Below, one piece after another: positions 1-11,916 of a DNA stretch of 64,000 nucleotides. Location of the stretch: positions 10,574,740-10,638,739 of the forward strand of contig NC_050469.1 in assembly GCF_013373865.1 (NCBI RefSeq). The letters run 5' to 3'. Position 1 is the stretch's first letter; each line of letters opens with the position of its first letter. Source of the DNA: Monomorium pharaonis (Eukaryota > Arthropoda > Insecta > Hymenoptera > Formicidae). The notes under the pieces are model-generated. The model searched no databases and had not been told where the DNA came from. It worked only from the letters and a program-made list of their open reading frames with translations. The position numbers were made by a program, and so were the translations under genes.

Positions 1-306
1 AGCAAAAATTAGCTTCTTGTCCTGTCTGATGTGGAAGAGGACTGCCACTATTTTTATGATTTACTCATTAGAAATATCTATATATGGTTATTTATATATA
101 AATATTTAATATCTGTATATGGTTACATACAATCTGATTGTATATAATGTCATTATATATAATCATATATGATTATATATATTATATGTGGTTGTATATA
201 ATTATATATGGCTATGTGGTTATATATGTTTATATATAGTTACATACAATCGTATACGATTGTATAATGCCATTTTTTTATATGATTGTATATAATGTCA
301 TTTGAA
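1..306. repeat. AT-rich degenerate repeat next to the gap
   Basis: From about base 80 the sequence is made of imperfect reiterations of short words such as tatatggtta, tatataatca and gattgtatataatg. It runs straight into the assembly gap, so the array probably continues into it and may have caused it. No coding content is seen. Confidence 0.7.
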
Positions 307-806
307 NNNNNNNNNNNNNNNNNNNNNNNNNNNNNNNNNNNNNNNNNNNNNNNNNNNNNNNNNNNNNNNNNNNNNNNNNNNNNNNNNNNNNNNNNNNNNN
401 NNNNNNNNNNNNNNNNNNNNNNNNNNNNNNNNNNNNNNNNNNNNNNNNNNNNNNNNNNNNNNNNNNNNNNNNNNNNNNNNNNNNNNNNNNNNNNNNNNNN
501 NNNNNNNNNNNNNNNNNNNNNNNNNNNNNNNNNNNNNNNNNNNNNNNNNNNNNNNNNNNNNNNNNNNNNNNNNNNNNNNNNNNNNNNNNNNNNNNNNNNN
601 NNNNNNNNNNNNNNNNNNNNNNNNNNNNNNNNNNNNNNNNNNNNNNNNNNNNNNNNNNNNNNNNNNNNNNNNNNNNNNNNNNNNNNNNNNNNNNNNNNNN
701 NNNNNNNNNNNNNNNNNNNNNNNNNNNNNNNNNNNNNNNNNNNNNNNNNNNNNNNNNNNNNNNNNNNNNNNNNNNNNNNNNNNNNNNNNNNNNNNNNNNN
801 NNNNNN
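307..806. other. Assembly gap (500 N)
   Basis: There are exactly 500 consecutive N. The round number suggests a scaffolding placeholder, not a measured distance. Any reading frame crossing it is meaningless. Confidence 0.99.
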
Positions 807-1748
807 ATGTAAGCAAAATGAGAAACCATCTATTCATATTCGAGCAGTATAAGTAACGTAATTGGGAGAGATTAATGTATTTATACGTTGAGTGTTTGTA
901 TATTCTGCAATAGAGATGCTATTACATTCTCTTTGATGACTAACTTGTGTGATTAACGGTGTGTTTGTAAAGTGATAATTTCTAAGAATAACATATCTTT
1001 ATATTTGCGATAAAAGGAGTAATATTCTATAATCAACCTGTTAGATTAAGTTTTACTTTAGAGCAAGGTACGCAAGTTCGTAATTTTTGCACGTTAAGTG
1101 CTTTTACGTTTGAATGTAAATTCCATTTTGTATATTTGAAAAGCGCATTTACTTGTAAATAACCATTTTGTAATTTTTGTTCTAGGATAGAGAGATGTAT
1201 CGAAGGAGGTAACAAATCTGGAAGACACAATCATGGCAAACAGAAGGGACAAGCCTATAGGCTTTGTAAGTAGAGTCATTAAATACTAATGCATGGGCAT
1301 TTAAAGGAAATTTATTAACAAAAAGATATAAGAAGAAAAAATCAAGTACTTCTTTGTTGTTGTCATAAATCATGTCATTGAATACAGAAAAATATATTGC
1401 TCAGGAAGAAGCTCGTTAGAACATTTAGGACAATTCAGATTGATTTGGATTTAGATTTGCATATGTAGTGGAGCATGTTCCTTTAAAATTTTATTTAAAA
1501 CATTTAAATCTGAGATTGATTGTGGTCTAAAACTGAATAAAATGCTTATTCTGAAATATCAAATTGCAATTAACATAATTGCAAAATAAAAAAAGGCAAA
1601 ATAAATGTGCCAATTAAATGTGTCAATAAAGTAATAATCAAATAATTTTCATACATACTCAATAGTTCAAGAATAGAAAATATATATGTATACATATATG
1701 TTTATATAATTTTATATATTATGTATTTATTACATTTATATATTATTT

Positions 1749-1750
<2 letters not shown>

Positions 1751-1786
<36 letters not shown>
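1751..1786. repeat. (AT)n microsatellite
   Basis: This is an uninterrupted run of AT dinucleotides within a longer AT-rich tract. Confidence 0.9.
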
Positions 1787-1788
<2 letters not shown>

Positions 1789-1857
1789 CATTGCTTTTTA
1801 TGATTCAAATTTTTAACTCAAATTGCAGTATTAGAGTGGTATACTCTAGGAATATTT

Positions 1858-2160
1858 CTACCTTCCCGCGCTTCTTATCTCTGCAAGTTTTGCGACTATC
1901 GCAACGTTAGTATTAATGCCCTGGTATTTGTGTACGTACGACAGTAGAGATTTTAGCACCAACGAGGTGTGATCGAACGCTTTGATTGATTCATGATTTT
2001 CCCCGGTTTTGCGCATTATCGCGGTGAATATCGTTCTATTAAATGTCATTTCTGCATCGATTTCGTGACGCGATAATCGTTTAAATATGGTGAAGCAAAG
2101 TCGATAATGTTGCAAGTATAAATTAAAACAAACGGGAAGGAGTAAAAGAATGTCTGGCAT
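1858..2160 (-). CDS. Unidentified 100-residue open frame, doubtful
   Basis: This minus-strand frame begins with ATG at 2160 and stops at 1858. Its composition looks more protein-like than that of other non-genic frames here. A hydrophobic start (MPDILLLLPVCF) is followed by a mixed helical-looking stretch (KRLSRHEIDAE, IRSAGR at the end), without low complexity. I do not recognise a family. It could be a single exon of a gene extending upstream (plus-strand direction), a pseudogene remnant, or chance. There is no obvious polyadenylation signal or partner exon next to it. Confidence 0.2.
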   Translation of the reverse strand: MPDILLLLPVCFNLYLQHYRLCFTIFKRLSRHEIDAEMTFNRTIFTAIMRKTGENHESIKAFDHTSLVLKSLLSYVHKYQGINTNVAIVAKLAEIRSAGR

Positions 2161-4286
2161 CCAAAGAAGAAAGAGCTGGTATCATAAAGCCGAGGCCAGC
2201 ATCAAGGTAGCGACGACTCTTTTCGGATCTTTACCTTTCGGAAACCTGTTTTTTGATAAAACGAGAGATGTTTTTTAACTATCCGCATTTACTTAGCTTA
2301 GAAGAACCGTGCAGCAATGTAAACAACGTAGACATTTTTGTAGAATTCGAAAATAGGAGATAATTCATATAAGATTATATCGATCAACGATAAAACGCAT
2401 TAATTATAAAATACTTTTGTTATATATTTATGGATGTGCTTTCATTATTTATTTATGGATGAAAGCCACTGCGTCTGAGAGAAAGACAGAAAAAAGGGGA
2501 AGTAATGCGCGTGAAACTTTTCACGCAACATGATAAAACCTACAGTATAGGAATTCCGTGGCGATATGACCGTCATACGTGGGCATATACGCCGAGTTTC
2601 CTGTTGTGTTATCGTATTTGTCCACCATTTGTATCATCATAGTGAGAAACATGTAAAATACTACTACACTATTTACGCGTAGCATATCGTTCTACTTTTA
2701 AGCACCGCGCTTTTTTTTTTTTTCCATCCATCCACCTGCTCCTTTTATTCTCGCTCGAACGCACTGTAGGCTGCATTCAGAAACATTAGGTGTTGTTTTA
2801 TCCTTGTTGCTCTGAATATTAAACAAGGTAGATATCTGGGTGGATGTTTCTGAACGCATAGCTCCACAATGTTCTGTATACACTTCATTTTTCCTTCCAC
2901 GTTGACAAGCGGACATTCATATTCGTTTTAAAATTCGATTATCTTCGCGATATCAGAATGCTGCTATCGCGGACCTATCCCGTTATCAACAGCGGTTATC
3001 AATTTCTGCTTTACGCGAAACGTGAACGCGACGGAAAATTTCTCGCGTCGTCACTCGGAAAAATTATAATAAAGTAAATTACGCTTCGCCCTTTTGTAAA
3101 CCGCTTGAAATTACGAGCGGGGTACACGTTGATAACGTAAGACTTTTCGCGAATTCTACCCGCGTGAAACGCGATAGAAGTGCGACAGGTTGGGAACCGC
3201 TGCTTTGTGGTTTAACGCAATCCTCGGTAACGATGTATGCTCGATGATACGCACAACGCACACCGTATATGCGCGATATCGTCGACCTTAGATGCGGCAC
3301 AAATTCGAGCCGCTTCAGCTTGCACTTTATGTCGAGTACGCATATATATGGTATAGACTAGAGAGATCGTCGTGTGTAAATTTTCGATTTTACGCTGCGA
3401 TTAGGATTATTAATTTGACGGTTAACGTCGAGCTTTACACGTGACCCAGGCGATAAGATTCTTTTCTTGCGTGCGCCGCGCGTGTCTGGTTCACCTGGTT
3501 GAAAGCCTCTGCGGGTGCAAAAACCGGGTAACTGCACCTTTCGATACACGGTAGTTACGTAGCGTTTAGTGTTCAGTGAATAGTGACAACGATTGATGCA
3601 ATGCAGTCAAACAGATAGCTTACACGGCGCGTATAGAGCGTAGACTGCATTTTTCCATGCGAATTTTCACCGCGGCGATACCAATAAAATTTTATCTGTA
3701 CACATCCCCAGTACGATTAGAGCGCTTTCTACAAATTGAAACGTATCGTGTATCACATGTGTTTTTGCGGCCGTTAATTTTATTTTAGCATTGTGTCTCG
3801 TAACGGTACGCGAAATATTTTGTAGAAAGTGAAGCGATCGCCAATACATATACATGATTTCTATTTTTCTAAATTACAATTCGCACATGAAAGTTTAACG
3901 AGAATAACATGTGAAAATGAAACCACTGCCGGGATATCTAATTCTTTCTTCTTTTTTTTTCCTTGTACGCGCGCGCACGTGTAATTCTAGCCCCGTGCTA
4001 TCACACGGAAGCGGGTGATACGCTTCAAAATCTGACGGACGCGTTTAGCGTAAAAAGCGTGCGTAAAGAACGGTGGAGCGGAGGTGTTGCAAACCGGTAT
4101 GCGTCTCTCGCGCGGAGACAAAGGCGCACCTCTCTCAGACGCGGGGATCGTCTTCTCGGTAACGGGCGCGTAGGTCGAGGAAGACGAGGCCAAAGACTAA
4201 AAAAAAAAAAAGAGAAGAGGGAAGCATTAGCTCGCGTTCGGCCTCCGCGTGCATGCCCGTCGGAATTTCGCGTGACACCGTTTCGA

Positions 4287-4303
4287 TCTCTCTCTCTCTC
4301 TCT

Positions 4304-4366
<63 letters not shown>

Positions 4367-4367
4367 G
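4287..4367. repeat. (TC)n microsatellite
   Basis: About 80 bases of TC dinucleotides broken by short T runs, inside a CpG-rich block. The same tract forces the overlapping Ser-Leu and Arg-Glu open frames on the two strands, which are not genes. Confidence 0.95.
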
Positions 4368-7300
4368 TTCTCGCGCGGCAGAAGGCCACTCGGATCGCTG
4401 GCGTCATCGCCCGATCGCCTCGCACGAGAAGTGAGATCATTCGCGGCCGCACGCTCTTCTTCCGGTGCTAATCGAGGAGAACGATTGGAGCCGCCGATTA
4501 ACGCTGTCAAAGGCGTTAACGCGCGCAAAGTGCCCCGCGTCGAGAGGATCTTCCTTTTTTTTTTCCTCTCTTAATCGCGCGTAACGCGCGTATCCTCTCG
4601 TCGACATGCGGCAGCGCCGATTGACGAACAGGTGGACACGCTCCCGTCTACGCTCACGTATGTGGAGCGTTACGTAACGCGACGCCGCGCGTCGAAGTGC
4701 AGCGGCGGCAGCAGTCTGAGCGTACCGACAAAAAATTTGCAGAATTTGCAGCGAGTTATTATCTTTTTTTTTTTTTTGCAATTCTTGATATCTCGTCGAG
4801 ACTCGTGTCGCTTCAACTCGAAAGTCTGCCATGTATAATATATGCCATTTACGACAATGCTTATCTTTTTCTCACTGCAGTTACGCTGCATATAATGCTG
4901 CATTTGTTCGATGTGTAAAATGCGGCACGCGTGTCCCTGTGTAACATGAATGTAAACAACATATAACGCGAAACCGGATCTCTAATTATGAGAGTAACAT
5001 GGTTAACTGATCCCGCTGATTGGATCACTCGCTGTCTGGAGCACTCGTTGCTCGTTGTGTAAACACGCGGGATTCTGTGGAAGACAGGCAGTCCTTAATG
5101 CCAAGGCTCGCCGGATGAAAAAACCAGCGCGATTTTTCTTTTATTCGCGTACTGAAACCCATCTACGGAATCTACCCGTGGTAAATACGGCATCTGAGGA
5201 CGAATCTCTTGTCGAATTCGTGTCAAGTTTATCCCAAGCAAGTGATCGTGGTTTACAGAGGGACATGGAGAATCGAAAGAAACGTGTATACTAATCATTG
5301 CAAGAAGCAGAAACCATATACCAATGTTGAAAATAGCATAAAGTTGGCACTTGGCGTGTCAACATACATTCAACAGCTGATAAATAAGATTTTTCTAAAT
5401 TCTTTGAAATCATAACACACGCTGAATATATATTGGCTTGTTGAAAGCCAGTAATTTGTTATTATTATAACTTACAAAATATTTCTATATACATAATTTG
5501 ATGTAATTAATATAGTAATCTATTAAAATTATTAATATAGTAATCAATTTATATACATATTAAAATTATTACAATTACAAAACACGTTTTATTCAATAGT
5601 TAGAAGAAGGTCGCTACTATATTAATACTAATAAAAGTATGATCTGGTTAGACAATTGAAAAAATAAAAACCTGTTTATATTATCGGTTCTTTCTATATA
5701 AAACATAATAAAAACAAATTTAATCTAATCTAACTTTTATGTACAGTCGCGCTACATGTTGCGTCTTGCGGAACAGCATAAAGTATTGACAAAAAAAAAG
5801 TTTACATCGTAAAACGAAGTGAAAGGTTTCTAGGAATTATCAACATACATTAACTTATAAATATATTTTACAGTGATTCACGTTCCAAAAAGAAAAGGAA
5901 AATGTATGCTACCACATTACTTTTGGAGTCGAATTTTTCAGACGTTTGTTTCTAATTATGCGTATATGAATATATCGTATTATATCATGTATATAAATAT
6001 ATTGTACGCAAGGTATTGCGAAAATATTAATTATTACAATATAAATCTATTGTAAAAGCAGTTGATGGAAGACACTTTCTAGTTTACATTTACGTTTTAT
6101 AATAGTTTTACATTTCCCAAATTTTATTTTTTGCTTTTGTTTAAGAAGTACCATTTAAAAGTGTCAGTATTGACTCCTCTACAATTATACTGCACAAAAT
6201 AGAATATCATTTATTCGATGCTGCTAGTATCTTCTTCAATCTCAGAGATAAATTATCTCTGATATATTTCAGTCATTAATAATACTTAATATTGTTACGA
6301 TAAAGTAAAACTCGGAAATATTATTAAAATCGACTTTAAAAATCGTCCGTGTGAAATAAGTCTCTCGATAGCTGCACTGTTCGTCAAAACATTCGATCAG
6401 TACGTCAGACGGTGTGCTTTTTTATCGAACTTGTCGGAAACCTCGTCTATTCGGAGCCGTGACGTAGTCGGTCGGGCACATTCCGCGATACGCAAGGATC
6501 CGCATGATTCACATGAACGGCGATCTATCCTTTCGGCCGGGGTCAGCCACATGATCGGCGTGAAAGGAGGCGGATAGTGTGGGCAGACACTATTGAATAA
6601 TTTGAAAGCGGAATATGAATACGTAGAGGAAGAAGAAGAAGAAGATCAGATAATTGGAAGACAAATAATCTTCCTCGAGTCTTATAAACTTCATTTGGAC
6701 GTCGCGATGATTTTGGACCGGGATAATTTTGGAGTAAATGAAGCCACAAGGTCGAAGCAAAGCATTCCTGATGCCTCGCCGGGCGAAAATATTGTGACAA
6801 AATGGTCGCGGCAAGTTCGGTTTCCTTTGAGTATGGAATTTGCTGTCAAAACAAGAGAGTCGAAAACACAGTCGTATTAAGGGCCGGGGATATCTTCTTA
6901 TTAGAAGCTGACGTCAGCTGCGCGAGAATAACCTCTCCCCGTCTGGGACTACAAATGTCAGGCGGGAAAATAAAGGAGAAAGTTTCTTGCAAGTTACGCC
7001 CGAAGTGGTGATCTCTCTTCTGTCCAATAGAACTGTCGCTGTCGTAGCTGTTCGACGTGGCGAGCCCGCCGTCCTGTCGCGGTAATTGGAAAACTCAAGG
7101 GGGAAACCGACTGTAGAAATCGGGGAACGTCAGCCTTTTGATGATTATCACATCAATTCTCACGATCCGAGAGACAATGCGAAAAACGTAACCGAGCGAT
7201 TATAAATAGAAACTGAAACCACCCGTAAAAATTAGAGCCTCTCGAGGTGTTAATGAACACCGGGCAATATTGTTTATATGCGTCTTGTATCAATGAGAAC

Positions 7301-7839
7301 AGAGAAATTACACGCGGGAGGGATCGAGAGCGACGCTGATCCTGATCCCCTTTGGCGCGCGGCTCGCCGATTTATCGCTGACCGACATCGGTCCGGGTCG
7401 CACTGCGCGCGGAAGAGAGGCTCTTGAAACTGGCACACGCCTCTCTTACGAATATCTCGGACCAGGTGAGCGAGAATTTTCGCTGATAAGCGGTCAGCAG
7501 CGTGGAGAAGACGCGCGTTCCGCGATCCCGGGCGTCGTACCGTAAGTGAGTGGTACGCGCCCCGTCGGGACGCTCCGACGACGTCCCGATCTCCTCTCCC
7601 TTTGGTTTCTTTAATTCCACGACGGTGCCGTTAGGTTAATCTTACGTTACACGGCCTAACTGTAACCGAGGCTGTGTGTACGCGAGCGAGCGCGCCGGTG
7701 GGCGCACCTTCACGCGCGAGCGAGGTGGAATAATAACGTCGTGGTGTAACGAGTCGATCATCGATCGGCTGTTATGAAATCGCGATGGTGACTCGCCCGA
7801 AATTCGGCACACGACAAATTATCTGGATACTCTTCCTTT

Positions 7840-7880
7840 ACCTTCTTCTTCTTCTTCTTCTTTTTCTTTTTCTTTCTCTT
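7840..7880. repeat. (TTC)n / poly-pyrimidine tract
   Basis: TTC triplets running into TTTTTC repeats. On the opposite strand this reads as a Lys/Glu run and explains the short open frames here. Confidence 0.85.
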
Positions 7881-8035
7881 TGAATCTTTTATTCGTCGCG
7901 ACCATGCGATTTCGCGGTTGGATGCACCGAAGGACTTCATGATATTTCTTTATGTTTATTTTATTCACATTTAAAAAATTTAATTTAGTATCTTTCTCTA
8001 ATGCAAAATGTACATAATTGAATTGTCTTCGAATA

Positions 8036-8233
8036 ACACACGGAGAGAATTTTCTCTTAAAATTTACCCTCAAAAAATCTGGTAATTGTAGGATAATGTG
8101 TTAACTCGAGGAATTTTATTATACTTTTAGTAAATTTTACTAAGAGTTTGGTAAAATTCCTCGAGGTCACACATTACCCCGCAATTACCAGATTTTGAGG
8201 ATAAATTTTAAGAGAAAATTTTCTCCGTGTAGT
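8036..8233. mobile_element. Fold-back element (MITE-like), about 198 bp
   Basis: Two arms of about 80-85 bases are inverted copies of each other around a short AT-rich centre. The left arm opens with ACACGGAGAGAATTTTCTCT and the right arm ends with the complement, AGAGAAAATTTTCTCCGTGT. The arms differ at a few positions only. No coding capacity remains, and no clear target-site duplication is visible. Confidence 0.75.
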
Positions 8234-9039
8234 TACTGAATTAGCAATTAGTTTGCTTCAAATTAAATACTTTAGGAAAATAGAAATATATTTTATTTAA
8301 TTTTAATTTTGTTTTTAATTTTGTATAATGATTATTTATGGTACGTATCACTTATTAATAATTGTAGAACAACTTAAAAAAATAAATAAAAATAGAGAGT
8401 CCTGTTGAGTAAGTAAAAAAAAAATGAAAAAAGGGGGTTTATTCCAAATGTTTTATTAAGAAAAATTGTTTGCAACTTGACTCAGGAATCGGAAGGCAAA
8501 AGAAAATTTGTGAAACTTGGGAGACTTCGGATTGTGCGGTAACAATGTAAAATACACGTTACGAGCGTGAAGGCACGAGCTGTGACGGTAATCTTTCACC
8601 ACGGATCAAAGAGGTTTGTCGTTTGGATTAGTGAGCGAACTTTCTACAATTGCGGCAATTTCGCGTCGCGAATCGCTTCGTTATCGCGTTGGATCTAATC
8701 GCGAATGAGCGTCGCTTGTATCAAGGATAATTTTTTTCCGCACGCGCAGTGATTGTGCGAAAACCTATGAAAGTGGTAAAGAAAAAAATCACTCTATTCT
8801 TAACTTAAATTTAAAAAAATAAAAAAGATTTTATTTCCGCCAACTTGTAGACATTGTTAGAGGCTAATGATAATTTGAATCAATTAAACGAAATGTTTGC
8901 AATGAGAGCCATAATATCCTATACAGGGTTGTTTCGAGAAAAAAATGCAACTGAAATTTTATGTAATTACGCGGTATCAAACGCGTTAATTACGCTAATT
9001 AATGAAGAAAGTGAGACGGTTACGTGAACACCACCACAT

Positions 9040-10105
9040 TCCACGCTCGGTTCGCTTTGATACGAGGAAACGCTACGTAGTTATTTTGTTGCCTTATCAC
9101 TTTTCGTGAGGCGTGCCAATTATCGGTGCTGAACATCAAGGTAATAATTTAATAAATAATCCCGTCCGAGCGCTAACTCATAGAGCTAACTCACGGTTTA
9201 AGATCGGGGCGACGGTGGGAGGGAGAGATGGGTACATTCGAGAGAGAGAGCGTCGTGGACCGGCGATAATCGCCAGTCAGTTTGTTCCCCCGTGAGCGCG
9301 CGGTCCTCGTCGTTCTCGCGAGAGGTTTTTCCCCTCGGTCTTTCCTCCGTTCGCGCGCGTTATTACTCGCGTTTCCGACAATCCGCGGGTGTGTGCGGCT
9401 GTGAATAATCCACTACATGGGAACAATCGTTATCGTGAGAATTCCTCAGATAAAGAAATAGCGGTGATAATTGTTAATGGACGCGATATCTAGCGCTTTG
9501 AAATTGATCGCCAACTGGCGTAATATTTCTTCGCGGATATCTCTATCCGTGAATCTTAAAATACATATTTACTGCTAGCTGCTTATCACATTTGGATAAT
9601 ATTATATATTTTTGTGTATTCGCGTGTGCTCTAATTTTTTTTTATTTTTTTTTTTTAGAACGAGGAGGATTTTTCGAACCCTCCGCGACTCATCTCGCGG
9701 ACGATCATCGATCTAATGTTCGAGACAGCTTTATTCGTATCGCTTATCGAGCGCTCTACCCACGTTAATAATCCGCCCCGCGGAACGTATTGGTCGCGTA
9801 CATGCGTGCGCGCGCGTACGCATCCGCTCTTTCCCGCATCATCCGCGTCCCACTGGGAAAACGCGCGCGCGTTCGATCGTTCTACTTCACCGCGAGCGAG
9901 CGAGCGTTGAATTATTCCGGCTGCCTCGTCGTGAATGCGGTGGGTACAGTATCGCGCGTTTTACACGGTCGTAGACACTCGTGCGGAAACCTCGTCGGCC
10001 GGTGTTTCCGCCGAGAGAGGGAATTAGCGCGACGAAGACGCGCGGCTGCTGCGCCGCTACCCTCGGTAGCGCCGTGTCTCTCTTTTCTCTCATTTCGACG
10101 TCCTC

Positions 10106-10140
<35 letters not shown>

Positions 10141-10306
10141 AAGGAGGAAAAAGTTGTGAAAAAAGTGTCGCGCGTGTCCGCGACGCCTAAAAATAAAGGT
10201 GCGTCGTTCGACAGCTCGGATTCGCAGCGATCTTACGCGCGTGTCCGATGTGAGTCACTCGTCGAAGTATTAATCGTCCTCGAAGTGTCATCGCGAACAC
10301 GTCGCA
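9040..10306 (+). promoter_or_regulatory. CpG-rich putative promoter and 5' UTR region of dia
   Basis: This GC- and CpG-rich segment directly precedes the proposed dia start. It contains a 32-base GA run (10107-10138), the type of site bound by GAGA-factor-like proteins in insect promoters. The open frames in it are Arg-rich, short and overlapping, so I regard it as promoter plus untranslated leader. The transcription start cannot be placed from sequence alone, and no clear TATA box was identified. Confidence 0.4.
10107..10138. repeat. (GA)n run in the dia leader region
   Basis: Sixteen GA dinucleotides, about 170 bases upstream of the proposed dia start codon. It may act as a GAGA-type element or be a plain microsatellite. 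Confidence 0.9.
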
Positions 10307-10321
10307 ATGATTACGGACTGG
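10307..10321 (+). CDS. dia: Proposed first coding exon of dia (MITDW)
   Basis: The short frame ATG ATT ACG GAC TGG ends exactly at a donor (gtgagc, 10322) in phase 0. Joined to the acceptor at 11917 it reads MITDW-LDTWFGRPKKS, which lines up with the LDSLFGRPSKS segment near the N-terminus of Drosophila Dia. The start context (gcaATG) is acceptable. An in-frame start is needed because the conserved exon at 11917 has no ATG before its conserved Leu-Asp. Another upstream exon could serve instead. Confidence 0.45.
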
Positions 10322-11916
10322 GTGAGCTTTTTTTCGTACTGTAACGTTAGATTGGAAAATATCGGCGTCAAATTGAAAGTTAAAAGCGCTCTGCGATTCA
10401 TTTGCTTTTGTTACGTTCACCGATGAATCCGAAATGACTTGCGTCTCGCGAACGTTCAATTATAAAACGAGGAAAGGAAATTAATTGAAATTAATAGGGG
10501 GAATCTTGGCATTTTAGTATCTGGCACACCGTTCGCTTAGCGTTTTAGGTTTTTGCGTAATAGCAATGGCTATTAGTCGGCAATTAATTCCGTTGTGCGA
10601 AGTCGCTTTGTCATCCTTGATATTACGTGCTATTTTCCATTGTATAAATGAAAATTGCAACTTTCGCATTCACGGGATCGTCGTCAGATCATTAATATTG
10701 TAATCACTGCAGCAGGGCTCGCCAACGATGAAAAAAAATATTCTACGAAGTTTTCGCAAGATTGTATCCCACGGGGTCTCACGTTATTATTACTTTGATA
10801 ATAAAAACTTTTTTGTTTGTCGCAGCACGCAACGCGAAAAACGTCCGCGTTTACCGTATTAATCGAGGGACGAGTCTAATGACGGTGCTCGTCGTCGTTA
10901 TTCAGTTATATTACCCAACATTCGGACGGCCGAAGAATCTGTAATGACAGTAATTAATTTCGCATGCGCGTGCTACTTCGTCGTTTCACGTTCTACCTCT
11001 TCATTTACGATTCGTAGCCTCCGGGTCGCGCCAACCGGGTCTTGAATTTCGGAGCGGATTTTGGCCTCCGGTGTTCGGCGTTTGACCGCGGAGAAGGCAA
11101 ACGACGACGACGTGGCAAAATTCTCTTGGTCGCCTCTTCCGCAACGCGGCCGTCGTCGTCGTCGTCGCGCGTCAAATGCGTTGCGTATCGCGTAAACGCG
11201 TGTCCAGTTATCTCGCGGTAAGCGGACGTAATAATTGCTTCCAGCTCCGGCTCCGGCGCGTGATTTTTCACGTCATCTCGGAAAAATTCGACGTGGCTTC
11301 CGAACACGTCGCTAAGCCATCAGCGAGCATGAGTTGCATGCCGCGCTCTCGGACGGTTATATCATCGTAAAATGTAAACTCGTTCCGTTACCACAAAGGA
11401 AAATATTTACAGCTCGGGATATCGGAATGTAATTTATCGGAGCGCGGTCGAATTTGCTCTCGATTTCCGAGGCCGGGACTTGCTTGGATTCGTATCAACG
11501 TATCACTGCCACCTTTTTGCGGTTCATCGCTTTCGTTGATCCTGAAACCGGAGACTTCTATGGATCTCTAGTCTCGAGAGATCCAGTATATGTATTCCGC
11601 ATAAGATATTTGTTCCCACGGATAAAAATTGTTGGATCTTTAATGAGCGCTCCGAAGTTTCTACGTTCCATAAACCTTATTTTATATCGAAGTTTTCATC
11701 TAATTATCCAGACGCCGGGCGTTTATTGTTGTGTGAAGAGATGCGAATATTACATGCAATGCGCTCTAGAAAATCAGTATAATGATAGTGAAAGCGACAT
11801 TCTTCCTTAAGAATAGCTTTTCTTCTACCGAATTAAAAGCGCCAGTTAATTGTGCCATTTAACGAATTGATTTCTGACGAATAATAAATCTAAATGTGTT
11901 AAAATTATTGTTGCAG
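10322..11916 (+). other. First intron of dia (proposed)
   Basis: CpG-rich in its first 1.1 kb and AT-rich towards the acceptor. A 118-codon frame at 11454-11810 has no recognisable similarity and is probably chance. It ends in a normal acceptor (ttgttgcag). Confidence 0.45.

Larger units (their letters stand above)
807..9000. other. Non-coding region upstream of dia
   Basis: I see no convincing gene in these 8 kb. AT-rich stretches (about 1.4-1.85, 2.2-2.7, 5.3-6.4, 7.95-8.5 kb) alternate with CpG-rich blocks (about 3.0-3.6, 4.0-4.72, 7.0-7.76 kb). The open frames in the CpG-rich blocks overlap on both strands and are biased to Arg, Ser and Ala, as expected from base composition. The named repeats inside are listed separately. 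Confidence 0.6.

Noticed and set aside
278..856. Open frames spanning the run of N
   Set aside because: They consist almost wholly of undetermined residues and reflect the gap only.
3963..4574. 203-codon plus-strand frame and overlapping minus-strand frames
   Set aside because: They run through a (TC)n microsatellite and CpG-rich DNA, giving Ser-Leu or Arg-Glu runs on opposite strands. No family resemblance and no splice structure.
11454..11810. 118-codon frame in the first dia intron
   Set aside because: No similarity to any protein I know, and no splice or start context linking it to dia.
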